From positions 62,001-126,000 of the forward strand of contig JACQZW010000025.1 in NCBI GenBank assembly GCA_016213675.1: DNA of 64,000 nucleotides, written 5' to 3'. The stretch comes from Acidobacteriota bacterium (GTDB lineage Bacteria; Acidobacteriota; Thermoanaerobaculia; Thermoanaerobaculales; Thermoanaerobaculaceae). The position numbers were made by a program, and so were the translations under genes. Each line of letters opens with the position of its first letter. The stretch's first letter is position 1. The notes under the pieces were generated by a model. The model saw only the letters and a list, made by a program, of their open reading frames with translations, was not told the DNA's origin and ran no database searches. Below, one piece after another: positions 1 through 8,340 of this stretch.

Positions 1-2
1 TC

Positions 3-539
3 GTCGAGTGCTTCATCACCCGGGACATCCACCTCGTCCGCGAGCTGCCGAAGGTGCTGCTCAAGGCGGCGGCGCTGGTCGGCGGCGTGCTCATCCTGCT
101 GTCGTCGGCGATGGGCCTGACGTCGTACCTGGTCGATGCGCAGGTCCCCGATGCGCTGCTCTCCTGGGTGCAAGCGCACATCGACTCGCAGCTCGTCTTC
201 CTCCTCGCCCTCAACGTGCTGCTCCTGGTGCTCGGCAGTGTGCTCGAGATCTACTCGGCGATCGTGGTGCTCGCCCCGCTGGTCGTGCCGCTCGGCGTCG
301 CCTTCGGCGTCCACCCGGTCCACCTCGGCGTGATCTTCCTCGCCAACCTGGAGATGGGGTTCCTGTTCCCGCCGGTCGGGCTGAACCTCTTCCTGTCGTC
401 GTCGCGCTTCTCGGTGCCGATCACGCGGCTATACCGCGACGTCGTCCCGTTCCTCGTTATCCGCGGGGTCGGGGTGCTGCTGATCACCTACATCCCGGCG
501 CTGTCGCTCGGGGTCCTCAAGCTTCTCGGGCGCGGGTAA
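3..539 (+). CDS. TRAP transporter large permease (DctM), C-terminal part
   Basis: The reading frame is open from the window edge, so only the last ~178 residues are present. It is strongly hydrophobic with several membrane segments. The stretch LEIYSAIVVLAPLVVPL, followed by HLGVIFLANLEMGFLFPPVG, matches the conserved end of DctM/TRAP-T large permeases, where the PPVG(L)N motif is typical. TRAP systems import organic acids or similar solutes through an inner-membrane permease fed by a periplasmic binding protein, driven by an ion gradient. The substrate cannot be read from this end. The partner DctQ and DctP genes would lie to the left of the window. The gene stops 36 nt before the next start, where a new promoter is likely. 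Confidence 0.85.
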   Translation, partial: VECFITRDIHLVRELPKVLLKAAALVGGVLILLSSAMGLTSYLVDAQVPDALLSWVQAHIDSQLVFLLALNVLLLVLGSVLEIYSAIVVLAPLVVPLGVAFGVHPVHLGVIFLANLEMGFLFPPVGLNLFLSSSRFSVPITRLYRDVVPFLVIRGVGVLLITYIPALSLGVLKLLGRG

Positions 540-544
540 CCTCC

Positions 545-567
545 GTTTCCGGAAACTGCGGTAGCAT
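545..567 (+). promoter_or_regulatory. Promoter with a 12-bp palindrome ahead of the AGPS-like operon
   Basis: A perfect palindrome GTTTCCGGAAAC (545-556) ends 5 nt before a -10-like TAGCAT (562-567). The ATG at 576 is 8 nt further on. The palindrome overlaps where a -35 element would sit, so it could be an operator for the lipid-related operon. The regulator is unknown. Confidence 0.4.
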
Positions 568-575
568 CGGTCGAT

Positions 576-2429
576 ATGACCGGACAGGCCCGTCGTTGGA
601 ACGGCTGGGGCTTCGCGGACGTAACCTTCACGCTGCCGGACGCCGCGCGGGCGTGGCTGTCGCGCCGGCTCGGCGGCGGCGAGTCGATGGCGGCGGTGGC
701 CGAGGCCGCGATCGCGCTGCCGGACGCGCGGTCCGTCGGGGACCTCGGGGCCGCGGTGGCCTCGGACCCGTCCCGGCGGCTGCGCCACGCCTGCGGCGCG
801 TCGTTCCCGGACCTCGTCGCGCTGCGCACCGGGACGATCGCCGCGTTCCCCGACGCGGTGGCGTTCCCGGAGACGGCTGGCGAGGTCGTTGCGGTCCTGC
901 GGGCCGCGACCGCGGCGGGCGTCAGGGTCGTCGTGCGGGGCGGCGGCACCAGCGTGGTCGGCGGCGTTACCGTCGCGCGGGACGACCGTCCCATCGTGGT
1001 CCTGTCGCTCGATCGCCTGAGCGGGCTGACGAGCCTGGACCCGGTGTCCCGCCTGGCCGGTTTCGGTGCCGGCACGCTCGGACCGGCCGTCGAGGCGGCC
1101 CTCGCCCCGCACGGGCTGCGCCTCGGCCACGAGCCGCAGTCGTTCGACCTGTCGTCCGTCGGCGGCTGGGTCGCGACCAGGTCGGCAGGCCAGCGGTCGA
1201 CAGGCATCGGCAAGATCGACGAGCTCGTTGCCGGGCTCGAGGTGGCGACCGTGGACGGGTTGTGGCGGTTGCCGGCGCTGCCCGCGTCGGCGGCCGGCCC
1301 GGAGCTTCGCCGGCTGATCGTCGGGTCGGAGGGCCGGTTCGGCGTCATCACCGAGGCGACCCTGCGGGTCCGCCCGCTGCCCATGCACGAGGACGGTGTG
1401 GTCGTGCTGATGCCGGGTTGGGAGGCGGGGGTGACGGCGTGCCGCGAGCTGATCCAGGCGGGCGTGGCGATCGAGGTGCTGCGCCTGTCCGACCCGACCG
1501 AGACGTCGTTCGCCCAGACGCTCATCCACCTGTCGCCGGTGGCCGCCCGGGTCTCGGGCCTGCTGTTCCGCACGAAGCGCTTCCGCGAAGGGTGCGCCCT
1601 GCTGCTCGGTTGGACCGGCACGCCCGCCGAGGTGCGCTCGGCGCGTCTCGCGGCGGCCGAGATCTGGCGCACCCACGGCGGTCTCGCGGTCGGACGCGGC
1701 GGCTGGCGACGCTGGCGGGGCGACCGCTTCCACCATCCATACCTGCGCGACACGCTGCTCGGTCAGGGTTGGGGGGTGGACACCTTCGAGACCGCGGCGA
1801 CGTGGTCGGACCTGCCGGCGCTGCACGCCTCCGTCCGCGCCGCGCTCGACGACGCCGGGAGGTCGTCGGGGCTGGGCGTGGCGGTGCTCTGCCACCTGTC
1901 GCACGCCTACACCGACGGCGCCTCGCACTACTTCACGTTTTTCTGGCCGCTCCGGGCGGGGCGCGCGGTGGCCGACTGGCGCGCGTTGAAGGAGGCCGCC
2001 ACCCGCGGACTGCTCGCCGCCGGCGGCACGCTCACGCACCACCACGGCGTGGGGACGATGCACGCACCGTACCTCGGCGACGAGATCGGCCCGCACGGCC
2101 TGCACGTGCTCCGTGCCGTCGCCGCAGCGTCCGATCCCGCGGCCACCCTCAATCCCGGCGTCCTGCTGGGTGAAGAGGAAGAAGGGGAGAGGGTAGAGGG
2201 GAGAGGGGACATGGCGGCAACGGCGGGAGAAAGAGACGCCAGTCGACGCGCCGTGTCGGAGGCCGGGGCGACGGGTGAAGAGGAAGCAGGGGAGAGGGGA
2301 GAGGGAAGAGGGGAGCGCGGCGAAAAAGGAGTGGATGAACCTGATCCCCGGTTGGGGGGTGAGCGCGTGGGTCTTGACTCTCCCCTCACCCCTCTCCCCC
2401 CTACCCCGGGCGGAAGGGAGGGGGATTAG
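576..2429 (+). CDS. FAD-binding oxidase, alkyldihydroxyacetonephosphate synthase (AGPS)-like, with extended tail
   Basis: A vanillyl-alcohol-oxidase-type flavoprotein of the AGPS family. The N-terminal RWNGWG is typical of AGPS homologues. The FAD-binding loop GGGTSVVGGV is near residues 122-131, and the C-terminal HHHGVG(T) His cluster is the AGPS substrate-site signature. AGPS swaps the acyl chain of acyl-DHAP for an alcohol to form the ether bond of ether lipids. Bacterial relatives are often annotated only as FAD-binding oxidases. glpD and a lipid kinase follow with no gap, which supports a glycerophospholipid role. The family fold should end near residue 530 (TLNPGVLL). The remaining ~85 residues are Glu/Gly/Arg-rich low complexity encoded by a purine-rich repeat, so the tail looks like an inserted repeat read through rather than a domain. 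Ether-lipid synthesis itself is inference. Confidence 0.8.
   Translation: MTGQARRWNGWGFADVTFTLPDAARAWLSRRLGGGESMAAVAEAAIALPDARSVGDLGAAVASDPSRRLRHACGASFPDLVALRTGTIAAFPDAVAFPETAGEVVAVLRAATAAGVRVVVRGGGTSVVGGVTVARDDRPIVVLSLDRLSGLTSLDPVSRLAGFGAGTLGPAVEAALAPHGLRLGHEPQSFDLSSVGGWVATRSAGQRSTGIGKIDELVAGLEVATVDGLWRLPALPASAAGPELRRLIVGSEGRFGVITEATLRVRPLPMHEDGVVVLMPGWEAGVTACRELIQAGVAIEVLRLSDPTETSFAQTLIHLSPVAARVSGLLFRTKRFREGCALLLGWTGTPAEVRSARLAAAEIWRTHGGLAVGRGGWRRWRGDRFHHPYLRDTLLGQGWGVDTFETAATWSDLPALHASVRAALDDAGRSSGLGVAVLCHLSHAYTDGASHYFTFFWPLRAGRAVADWRALKEAATRGLLAAGGTLTHHHGVGTMHAPYLGDEIGPHGLHVLRAVAAASDPAATLNPGVLLGEEEEGERVEGRGDMAATAGERDASRRAVSEAGATGEEEAGERGEGRGERGEKGVDEPDPRLGGERVGLDSPLTPLPPTPGGREGD
2169..2425. 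repeat. Purine-rich direct repeats with a pyrimidine-rich inverted arm inside the AGPS-like 3' end
   Basis: Two near-identical purine-only stretches beginning GGTGAAGAGGAAG are at about 2169-2214 and 2272-2318. A pyrimidine-rich stretch CTCCCCTCACCCCTCTCCCC follows at about 2380-2400. The arms could fold back on each other. The block is read in frame as the low-complexity tail of the upstream protein. It looks like an intergenic repeat that displaced the original stop codon. Confidence 0.6.
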
Positions 2430-4043
2430 ATGTTCCTTGCCGGCTGGCGTGATCGCGGTTTCGCGGCCCTGGCACAGCCCCTCGACGTGCTCGTGATCGG
2501 CGGCGGCATCACCGGCGCCGGGGTGCTCCACGACGCGGCGTTGCGCGGCCTGCGCGTGGCCCTCGTCGAGCGTGGCGACTTCGCGAGCGGGACCTCGTCG
2601 CGCTCGTCCAAGCTGGTCCACGGCGGGCTCCGCTACCTCAAGCGCATGCAGCTCCGCATCACCCGGACGGCGTGCCGGGAGCGCGACCTGCTCGCGCTCC
2701 ACAACCCGCATCTGGTTTCGGCGGTGCGCTTCCTCTACCCGTCGTACGAGGACGACCGCACGCCGGGGTGGCAGGTCGACCTCGGACTGTCGATGTACGA
2801 CCACCTGACCCCGGTCCGCCACCGCCACGAGCGGATCGACGCCGACGCGGTGAGGAAGACGATCCCCGGCATCCTCGCCCGCCGCCTCGAGTACGGCCTG
2901 GTGTACGACGACGCGGTGGGCGACGACGCCCGGCTCGTGTTCTATGTGACGATGGCCGGGGTCCTGGCCGGCGGGACCGCGCTGAACTACGCCCCTGCCG
3001 TGGAGCTGCTGCGCAACGGCGACCGCGTCGTCGGCGCGCGCGTCCACGACCTCGAGACCGGCACCGTCCACGAGGCCCGCGCCGCCGTCGTGGTCAACGC
3101 CACCGGCGTGTGGTGCGACGAGGTCCGCGCGCTCCTCGGCTCCGGTGGTGCGCGCCTCCGCCCCTCCCGGGGATCGCACCTGCTCTTCCCGCGGGCCCGC
3201 CTCCCCCTCGAGGTGGCGGTCACCGGGCTGTCGCCGGACGACGGCCGGCCGGTCTTCGCCGTGCCTCACCCGGAGGGCACGCTGGTCGGCACGACCGACC
3301 TGTTTCACGAGGGACCCATCGACGGCGCGCGGCCGAGCCGCGACGAGTCCGGCTACCTGCTGCGTTTCGCCCGCCACGCGTTCCCCGGGGCGCGCCTCAC
3401 GGCGGCCGACGTGAGCGGCTCGTTCGCCGGTGTGCGGCCGATCCTCGACACCAGGGCGTCCAGCCCGTCCGCCGCCTCGCGCGAGGAGGCGGTGTGGGTC
3501 GAGGACGGCCTGGTGTCGACGGCGGGTGGCAAGCTGACGACGTTTCGGGCCACGGCGGAGAAGGTCGTGGACGCGCTCCTGGAGCTGCTCCCCGACGAGA
3601 GGCGGAGCGAGGCGCTGCCAAGCTTCTCCGCCGCGGTTTCGCTGCCGTGGCGGTGCGACCCGGCGGCCGCGGTCGAGGCCCTCGTCGGCCGCGGAACCGG
3701 CGACGCGGTGGCGCGAGGGATGGTGCGACGGCTCGGCGCCGCGGCGCTGGCGGCGGCCCATGCCGCTCCACCGGAGTCGCTCGCGCCAGTGGCCGAGGAC
3801 CTCGACGTCTGTGCGGCCGAGCTGCAGTGGCACGTCCGGTGCGGCGCCGTGGTCCACCTCGAGGACCTGCTGCTGCGGCGCGTCCGGCTCGGGATGTGGC
3901 AGCCACGCCGCTGCCTGGAAGTCGCGCCCGGGCTCCGCCGCGTCGTGCGGCGGGCCGCCGGCTGGAGCGTGGCGCGGTGGAACGCAGAGCTGCGACGGCT
4001 GGAGCCGGCCGTCGCCAACTGGCTGCCCCCGGAGGCGACATGA
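2430..4043 (+). CDS. glpD: FAD-dependent glycerol-3-phosphate dehydrogenase
   Basis: Oxidises sn-glycerol-3-phosphate to DHAP with FAD, normally passing electrons to quinone at the membrane. The dinucleotide-binding motif VLVIGGGITGAGVLHDAALRG is near residues 20-40. It is followed by the family stretch SGTSSRSSKLVHGGLRYL, diagnostic for GlpD/GlpA. Length (537 aa) is normal. The C-terminal helical domain is present and Arg/Trp-rich. The ATG starts directly after the upstream TAG, with GGGAGGGGG as ribosome binding site. Its stop overlaps the lipid kinase start (ATGA). The DHAP product is the backbone used by AGPS-type enzymes, which fits its position between an AGPS-like gene and a lipid kinase. 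It could equally serve glycerol catabolism. Confidence 0.93.
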   Translation: MFLAGWRDRGFAALAQPLDVLVIGGGITGAGVLHDAALRGLRVALVERGDFASGTSSRSSKLVHGGLRYLKRMQLRITRTACRERDLLALHNPHLVSAVRFLYPSYEDDRTPGWQVDLGLSMYDHLTPVRHRHERIDADAVRKTIPGILARRLEYGLVYDDAVGDDARLVFYVTMAGVLAGGTALNYAPAVELLRNGDRVVGARVHDLETGTVHEARAAVVVNATGVWCDEVRALLGSGGARLRPSRGSHLLFPRARLPLEVAVTGLSPDDGRPVFAVPHPEGTLVGTTDLFHEGPIDGARPSRDESGYLLRFARHAFPGARLTAADVSGSFAGVRPILDTRASSPSAASREEAVWVEDGLVSTAGGKLTTFRATAEKVVDALLELLPDERRSEALPSFSAAVSLPWRCDPAAAVEALVGRGTGDAVARGMVRRLGAAALAAAHAAPPESLAPVAEDLDVCAAELQWHVRCGAVVHLEDLLLRRVRLGMWQPRRCLEVAPGLRRVVRRAAGWSVARWNAELRRLEPAVANWLPPEAT

Positions 4044-4933
4044 GCCGTGTACTGGTGCTGGTCAACCCGACCGCGGGAGGGATGCGCGCCGGCAAGCTGT
4101 GGGAGCGGCTGCGTTCGGAGGCCGAGAGCCTGGCGCGCATCGACGTGGCGACGCCCGTCGGGGCGCAGGCCTCGGTCACCGCGGTCCGCGAGGCCATCGC
4201 CGGCGGCTGCGAGCGCGTGGTCGCTGTCGGGGGTGACGGCACCGTCCACCTCGTTGCCGGTGCACTCCTCGAGGCCGGCCTGGGCGCCGCCGTCACGCTC
4301 GGCGTGGTGCCCGCCGGGACCGGCTCGGACCTCGCCCGCGCGCTCGGCATCCCCCGTGAGCCGCTGGCCGCGCTGCGCCGGGCGCTGCAGGGCGTGCCGC
4401 GGCCGATGGACGCCGGGCGGTGCACCGGCGAGGCGGCGAGCTTCTACTTCGTCAACATCGCGTCGGCCGGAATCGGCGGGATGGTCGACGAGCTGGTCAA
4501 CGCCATGCCCGGGCGGGGGACGACCTCGTTCTTGCGTGCCACCCTGCAGGCGGTCCGCCACTACCGTCCGGTCCGGGTCTCGGTCGAGCTCGACGGCAGC
4601 GCCTGGTATCACGGCGAGATCCTGCTCATGGGAGTCGCGAACGGCACCACGTTCGGCAAGGGGATGCGCTTCACTCCCAACGCGGTCGTCGACGACGGGC
4701 TGTTCGACGTCGGCGTGGTCGACGCCATCGAGGGGTTCAAGCTCCTCCGCAAGCTCCCCAAGGTGTACGCCGGCAGCCACCTCGGCCTCAAGGAGGTGCA
4801 CTTCCAACGGGCGCGGTCGGTGCGGCTCACCACGCTCGACGAGCTCCCGATGTTCGACGTCGACGGCGAGACCTACCCGTCCGGGCCGGCGACCTTCACG
4901 ATCCTGCCGGGCGCGTTGCGGGTTGCCGGCTAG
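4040..4933 (+). CDS. Diacylglycerol/lipid kinase family protein (DAGK catalytic domain)
   Basis: A 297-aa soluble lipid kinase of the DgkB/YegS type. VNPTAGG lies near the N-terminus, the nucleotide-binding GGDGTVH near residues 70-76, and PAGTGSDLAR a little further on. All are hallmark motifs of the DAGK_cat fold. The second half carries FGKGMRFTPNAVVDDGLFDV, the conserved C-terminal metal-binding region. The enzyme phosphorylates a lipid hydroxyl such as diacylglycerol using ATP. Which lipid it uses here is unknown, and sphingoid or alkylglycerol substrates are alternatives. The start overlaps the glpD stop by 4 nt, and its TAG shares one base with the GTG start of the next gene, so translation is probably coupled. 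Confidence 0.9.
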   Translation: MSRVLVLVNPTAGGMRAGKLWERLRSEAESLARIDVATPVGAQASVTAVREAIAGGCERVVAVGGDGTVHLVAGALLEAGLGAAVTLGVVPAGTGSDLARALGIPREPLAALRRALQGVPRPMDAGRCTGEAASFYFVNIASAGIGGMVDELVNAMPGRGTTSFLRATLQAVRHYRPVRVSVELDGSAWYHGEILLMGVANGTTFGKGMRFTPNAVVDDGLFDVGVVDAIEGFKLLRKLPKVYAGSHLGLKEVHFQRARSVRLTTLDELPMFDVDGETYPSGPATFTILPGALRVAG

Positions 4934-7900
4934 TGGAGCGGTTCTCGCGCGGTGAGAGGCTGACGATCCTGGTCGCGGTCGTCCTGGCCGCGGCGGCCGG
5001 CTTCTTCGTCTGGTCGAGCTTCACGCGGGCGTTTCCGGAGGCTCGGCTCGCCTTCACCGTCAACCGCGGCAGCTCGCGCGAAGTGGCGGAGCGGTTCCTG
5101 CGCGAGCACGCGACCGCGGCCGCGGGCTGCCTCGATCGCCGGCACGCCGCGATCTTCCGCGGTGACGACGAGGCGAAGGTGTACCTCGAGCGGGAGCTCG
5201 GACTGACACGCCTCGGCGAGCTGACCGAGCGCCGCGAAGTCCGGCTGTGGACCTGGTCCCACCGCTACTTCAGCCCGCTCGACAAGGAGGAGGTCACCGT
5301 CGAGGTCGCGCCGGAAGGCGACGTCGTCGCATTCGTTCACCTCCTGCCCGAGGAGGCTCCGGGCCGGTCGCTCGACGAGGCGGCCGCTCGCGATGCGGCC
5401 GAGCGATTCGTGATCGAGGCCCTTGGCGTCCCGCCGGACCGACTGTCGTTCGTCGAGTCGAAGCGCGAGGAGCGTCCGAGTCGTCGCGACTGGACGTTCA
5501 CCTTCGAGCGCTCCGGGTGGAAGGCGGCCGAGGCGACCTGGCGGCTGCAGGTCGAGGTCCACGGCGACCGGGTCGGCTCCTGCCGGCAGTTCCTCAAGAT
5601 CCCCGACACCTGGCGCCAGGCGTACCAGCGCCTGCGGTCGGCGAATAACGTGACCTCGCAGGCGGCGTTCCTCGGCATCGCCCTGACGCTGCTGGCCGGC
5701 AGCGTCGTGATCGTGCGCGAGGGCCGGAGGGGCAACGTTCGGTGGCGTGTTGCCGGCGCGTTCGCCGCGGCGAGCCTCCTCCTCACCGTGTTGACCTCGC
5801 TCAACGGGCTGCCGCTCGCGATGTACGGTCTCGAGACGACCGACTCGCTGGGTGCGTTCTACGTGCTCGTCGCCCTGGGCGCCCTGGCCGAGGGGGGTGT
5901 GCAGGCGCTCGTGGTGTTCATCGTCGTGGCGGCCGGCGAGGCGCTCTACCGCGCCCGCTTCCCCGCCCACCTGCGGGTCGGCGCGCTGCTCGAGCGCACC
6001 GGTTGGCAGGGCCGGCGGATGGCGCTGGGCCTGATCCTCGGCTACTGCCTGGCGGTGCTCTTCATCGCCTGGCAGGTCGCCTTCTACCTCGCCGGGCGCT
6101 CCTTCGGCGCCTGGAACCCGGCCGAGGTGCCGTTCGACAACCTCCTCAACACCGCGTTCCCCTGGGTGGCGGTCCTGTTCATGGGGTTCTACCCCGCCGT
6201 GAGCGAGGAGTTCCTCTCACGGGTGCTGTCGATCCCGCTCCTGGAACGCCTCGCCCGCTCTCGCGTCGCTGCCGTGGTGGTGTCGGCGGCGATCTGGGGC
6301 TTCGCCCACGCGAGTTACCCCGCGCAGCCGTTCTGGGTGCGCGGCGTGGAAGTGACGATCGCCGGGATTGCCGTCGGCGCGGTGCTGTACCGCTTCGGCG
6401 TCGTCCCCTGCCTGGTCTGGCACTACGTGGTGGACGCCGGCTACACGTCGATGTTGCTGGTGCGCTCGGGCAACCCCTACTTCGTGGCCACGGCGATCGC
6501 GGGGACCGCCGCGCTGCTGGTGCCGCTCGCGGTCTCGCTGGTCGGGGCGGCGCGCCGCGGCGGGTTCGTCGCCGAGGCAGGTGCGCTCAACGCGGCCGAG
6601 CCGGCTCCTGCCGCGCCGCCGCCGGCCGCGCCGGTCGCCGCGGCGGTCATCGTCGCCGTGCCGGCCCGTCGGGCGGCGGTCGTCGCCGTGGCGCTGCTCG
6701 CGATCGGGCTCGTCCTCGCCTGGATCGCCCCGGATCCCGGCCTCGGCCTCGCGGTCGAGCACAGGCCTTCCGAGGTCCGTGTCGTCGCCCGCTCCTTCCT
6801 GGAGGCACGCGGCGTCGACCCGGAGGCGTGGCGGGTCGTCGTGGTCACCCGCCCCGAGGTCCTCGGCCCGCTGGCTCGCCGCTGGCTGCTCGAGCACGGC
6901 GGCATCGCGGCGGTGACGCGATTCGCCGCCGAGGTGCCCGAGTGGCAGGCGCGCGCTTTCCGGCCCGAGGAGCGGGAGTCGTGGCACCTGTCGATCGACG
7001 ACGCCACCCTCGCCGTCACCCGCTTTCGCCACGAGTTGCGCGAGGAGGCCCCGGGAGCCCGCCTGCCGGTCGCGGAGGCCAGGACGCTCGCCGAGGCCGC
7101 GCTGCGAGCTGCGGGAGCCGACCCCTCCACGCTGGTGTTCAAGGAAACCCGCAGCGAGGAGCGGCCCGCGCGCACCGACCACGAGCTGGTCTGGAAGGAC
7201 CCGGCGAGGGCCGTGGGAGACGCCGAGTACCTCGTCGCGGTCACGGTGCAGGGCGACCGAGTCGACGGGAGCGAGCGCCGCCTCAAGCTGCCGGAGGCCT
7301 GGGAACGGGCCAGGGAGCGAGGCACCGTCGTTCGCTACGGCCTGCTCGTGGTGAGGATCGTGGTCATTTCGCTGCTGGTCATGCACGGCCTGCTGGTGCT
7401 GTACCGCGCAGTCCGGGCCGGTTCGATCCCGTGGTCGTCCGTCTGGTGGCCTGCGGGGCTGGTCGCGGCGCTCGGCGTGGCGTCGCAGGCGCTGGCGCTG
7501 CCGCTGGCTTGGATCCGCTACCCGAACGCGTGGCCCGAGGGTGTCTTCCACTCCAGGCTGCTCGTCGGCCTCGGCCTCGGCGCCGTGGCCCGGACCGGCC
7601 TGGTCGTGCTCGCGATGGGAGTGGTGGTCGCCTGCTTCCCCGCCGCGGCCTCGGTCGCCTCGCGTCGCGTCAGGAGGAACGTCGCCCGCTCGTCGTGCTG
7701 GGCCGCCCTCGCGGTCGTCGGCGCCGTGGCCCTTCTGCACGGCCTCGAGGGGTTCGCCAGGCAGTGGCTGCCGGGGTTCTTCCCGGACGTTCCCCTCGAC
7801 GTGCCGTTCGAGCTCGCCACCAGCGTCCCCGCACTCGCCGTCCTGGGTGGCGCCGCGCTCGGCGGCGTCGCCGTGCTGTGCATCGCCGGCGTCGCCGCCC

Positions 7901-8265
7901 ACTGGTGGTCGCAGGCCCGGCCCGGCTGGCAGCGCGTCGGCGCCGCGGCCGGGGTGGCCGTCGCGCTCCTCGCGCCCGGCGCGGAGGCGAGCCCGGCCGA
8001 GCTGGCGATGGGGCTCGCCATGAGCGCGTTGAGTCTGGTCGTCATGGCCGTCCTGGCTCGCGGCCTGCTCGGCGGGAACCCGGTCGCCTGGGTGCTGGCC
8101 GTTGGGCTGACCGCCACGGTCGCCGCCGCTGCGCCGTTGCTCGCTCAGGTCGGTGCGGCGTACGTGCTCCACGGTCTCGCGGTGCTCGCCGCCGCCGTCG
8201 GTGCGACCTGGTGGTGGCTGCGGCCCGGCCCGGGCGGCGAGGACCTGACGTCCCCGGAAACGTAG
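4933..8265 (+). CDS. Large membrane protein with CPBP intramembrane protease domain and duplicated sensor module
   Basis: A 1,110-aa multi-pass membrane protein. The CPBP (CAAX/Abi) protease core is in the first half, with all three motifs present: EEFLSR (E425, E426, R430), FAHAS (F457, H459) and HYVVD (H497, D501). An N-terminal membrane segment precedes an extracytoplasmic domain (~30-235), then helices, the protease core, a second similar extracytoplasmic domain (~610-790) and more helices. The two soluble domains share a pattern: ESKREERPSR against KETRSEERPAR, and GDRVGSCRQFLKIPDTW against GDRVDGSERRLKLPEAW. The protein is therefore a tandem duplication in which only the first unit keeps the catalytic residues. 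The GTG start overlaps the previous TAG. CPBP proteins cleave prenylated or other membrane substrates; the target here is unknown. Confidence 0.85.
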   Translation: MERFSRGERLTILVAVVLAAAAGFFVWSSFTRAFPEARLAFTVNRGSSREVAERFLREHATAAAGCLDRRHAAIFRGDDEAKVYLERELGLTRLGELTERREVRLWTWSHRYFSPLDKEEVTVEVAPEGDVVAFVHLLPEEAPGRSLDEAAARDAAERFVIEALGVPPDRLSFVESKREERPSRRDWTFTFERSGWKAAEATWRLQVEVHGDRVGSCRQFLKIPDTWRQAYQRLRSANNVTSQAAFLGIALTLLAGSVVIVREGRRGNVRWRVAGAFAAASLLLTVLTSLNGLPLAMYGLETTDSLGAFYVLVALGALAEGGVQALVVFIVVAAGEALYRARFPAHLRVGALLERTGWQGRRMALGLILGYCLAVLFIAWQVAFYLAGRSFGAWNPAEVPFDNLLNTAFPWVAVLFMGFYPAVSEEFLSRVLSIPLLERLARSRVAAVVVSAAIWGFAHASYPAQPFWVRGVEVTIAGIAVGAVLYRFGVVPCLVWHYVVDAGYTSMLLVRSGNPYFVATAIAGTAALLVPLAVSLVGAARRGGFVAEAGALNAAEPAPAAPPPAAPVAAAVIVAVPARRAAVVAVALLAIGLVLAWIAPDPGLGLAVEHRPSEVRVVARSFLEARGVDPEAWRVVVVTRPEVLGPLARRWLLEHGGIAAVTRFAAEVPEWQARAFRPEERESWHLSIDDATLAVTRFRHELREEAPGARLPVAEARTLAEAALRAAGADPSTLVFKETRSEERPARTDHELVWKDPARAVGDAEYLVAVTVQGDRVDGSERRLKLPEAWERARERGTVVRYGLLVVRIVVISLLVMHGLLVLYRAVRAGSIPWSSVWWPAGLVAALGVASQALALPLAWIRYPNAWPEGVFHSRLLVGLGLGAVARTGLVVLAMGVVVACFPAAASVASRRVRRNVARSSCWAALAVVGAVALLHGLEGFARQWLPGFFPDVPLDVPFELATSVPALAVLGGAALGGVAVLCIAGVAAHWWSQARPGWQRVGAAAGVAVALLAPGAEASPAELAMGLAMSALSLVVMAVLARGLLGGNPVAWVLAVGLTATVAAAAPLLAQVGAAYVLHGLAVLAAAVGATWWWLRPGPGGEDLTSPET

Positions 8266-8340
8266 CGGCCGCCCGTGGGCGGCCGGTTTCTACGTGAATC
8301 CTGAAGGGCTTGGCGACGGCCGGCCAGCGGCCGGACGCTA
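8263..8340. repeat. Paired GC-hairpin element, copy A, spanning two stop codons
   Basis: Block 1 (8265-8292) is a perfect hairpin, CGGCCGCCC-GT-GGGCGGCCG, followed by GTTTCTA. Block 2 (8315-8340) is a second GC palindrome ending in CGCTA. The left end begins with the TAG stop of the CPBP gene, and the right-end CTA is the stop of the convergent FKBP gene. Copies B and C occur at 59593 and 13591. It can act as a bidirectional terminator. Confidence 0.75.

Noticed and set aside
429..3857. A very long minus-strand frame (over 1,100 codons) opposite the AGPS-like and glpD genes
   Set aside because: It has extreme Arg/Gly/Pro composition and no domain. Long antisense frames are expected in 70% GC DNA. 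The plus-strand genes here have clear family motifs.
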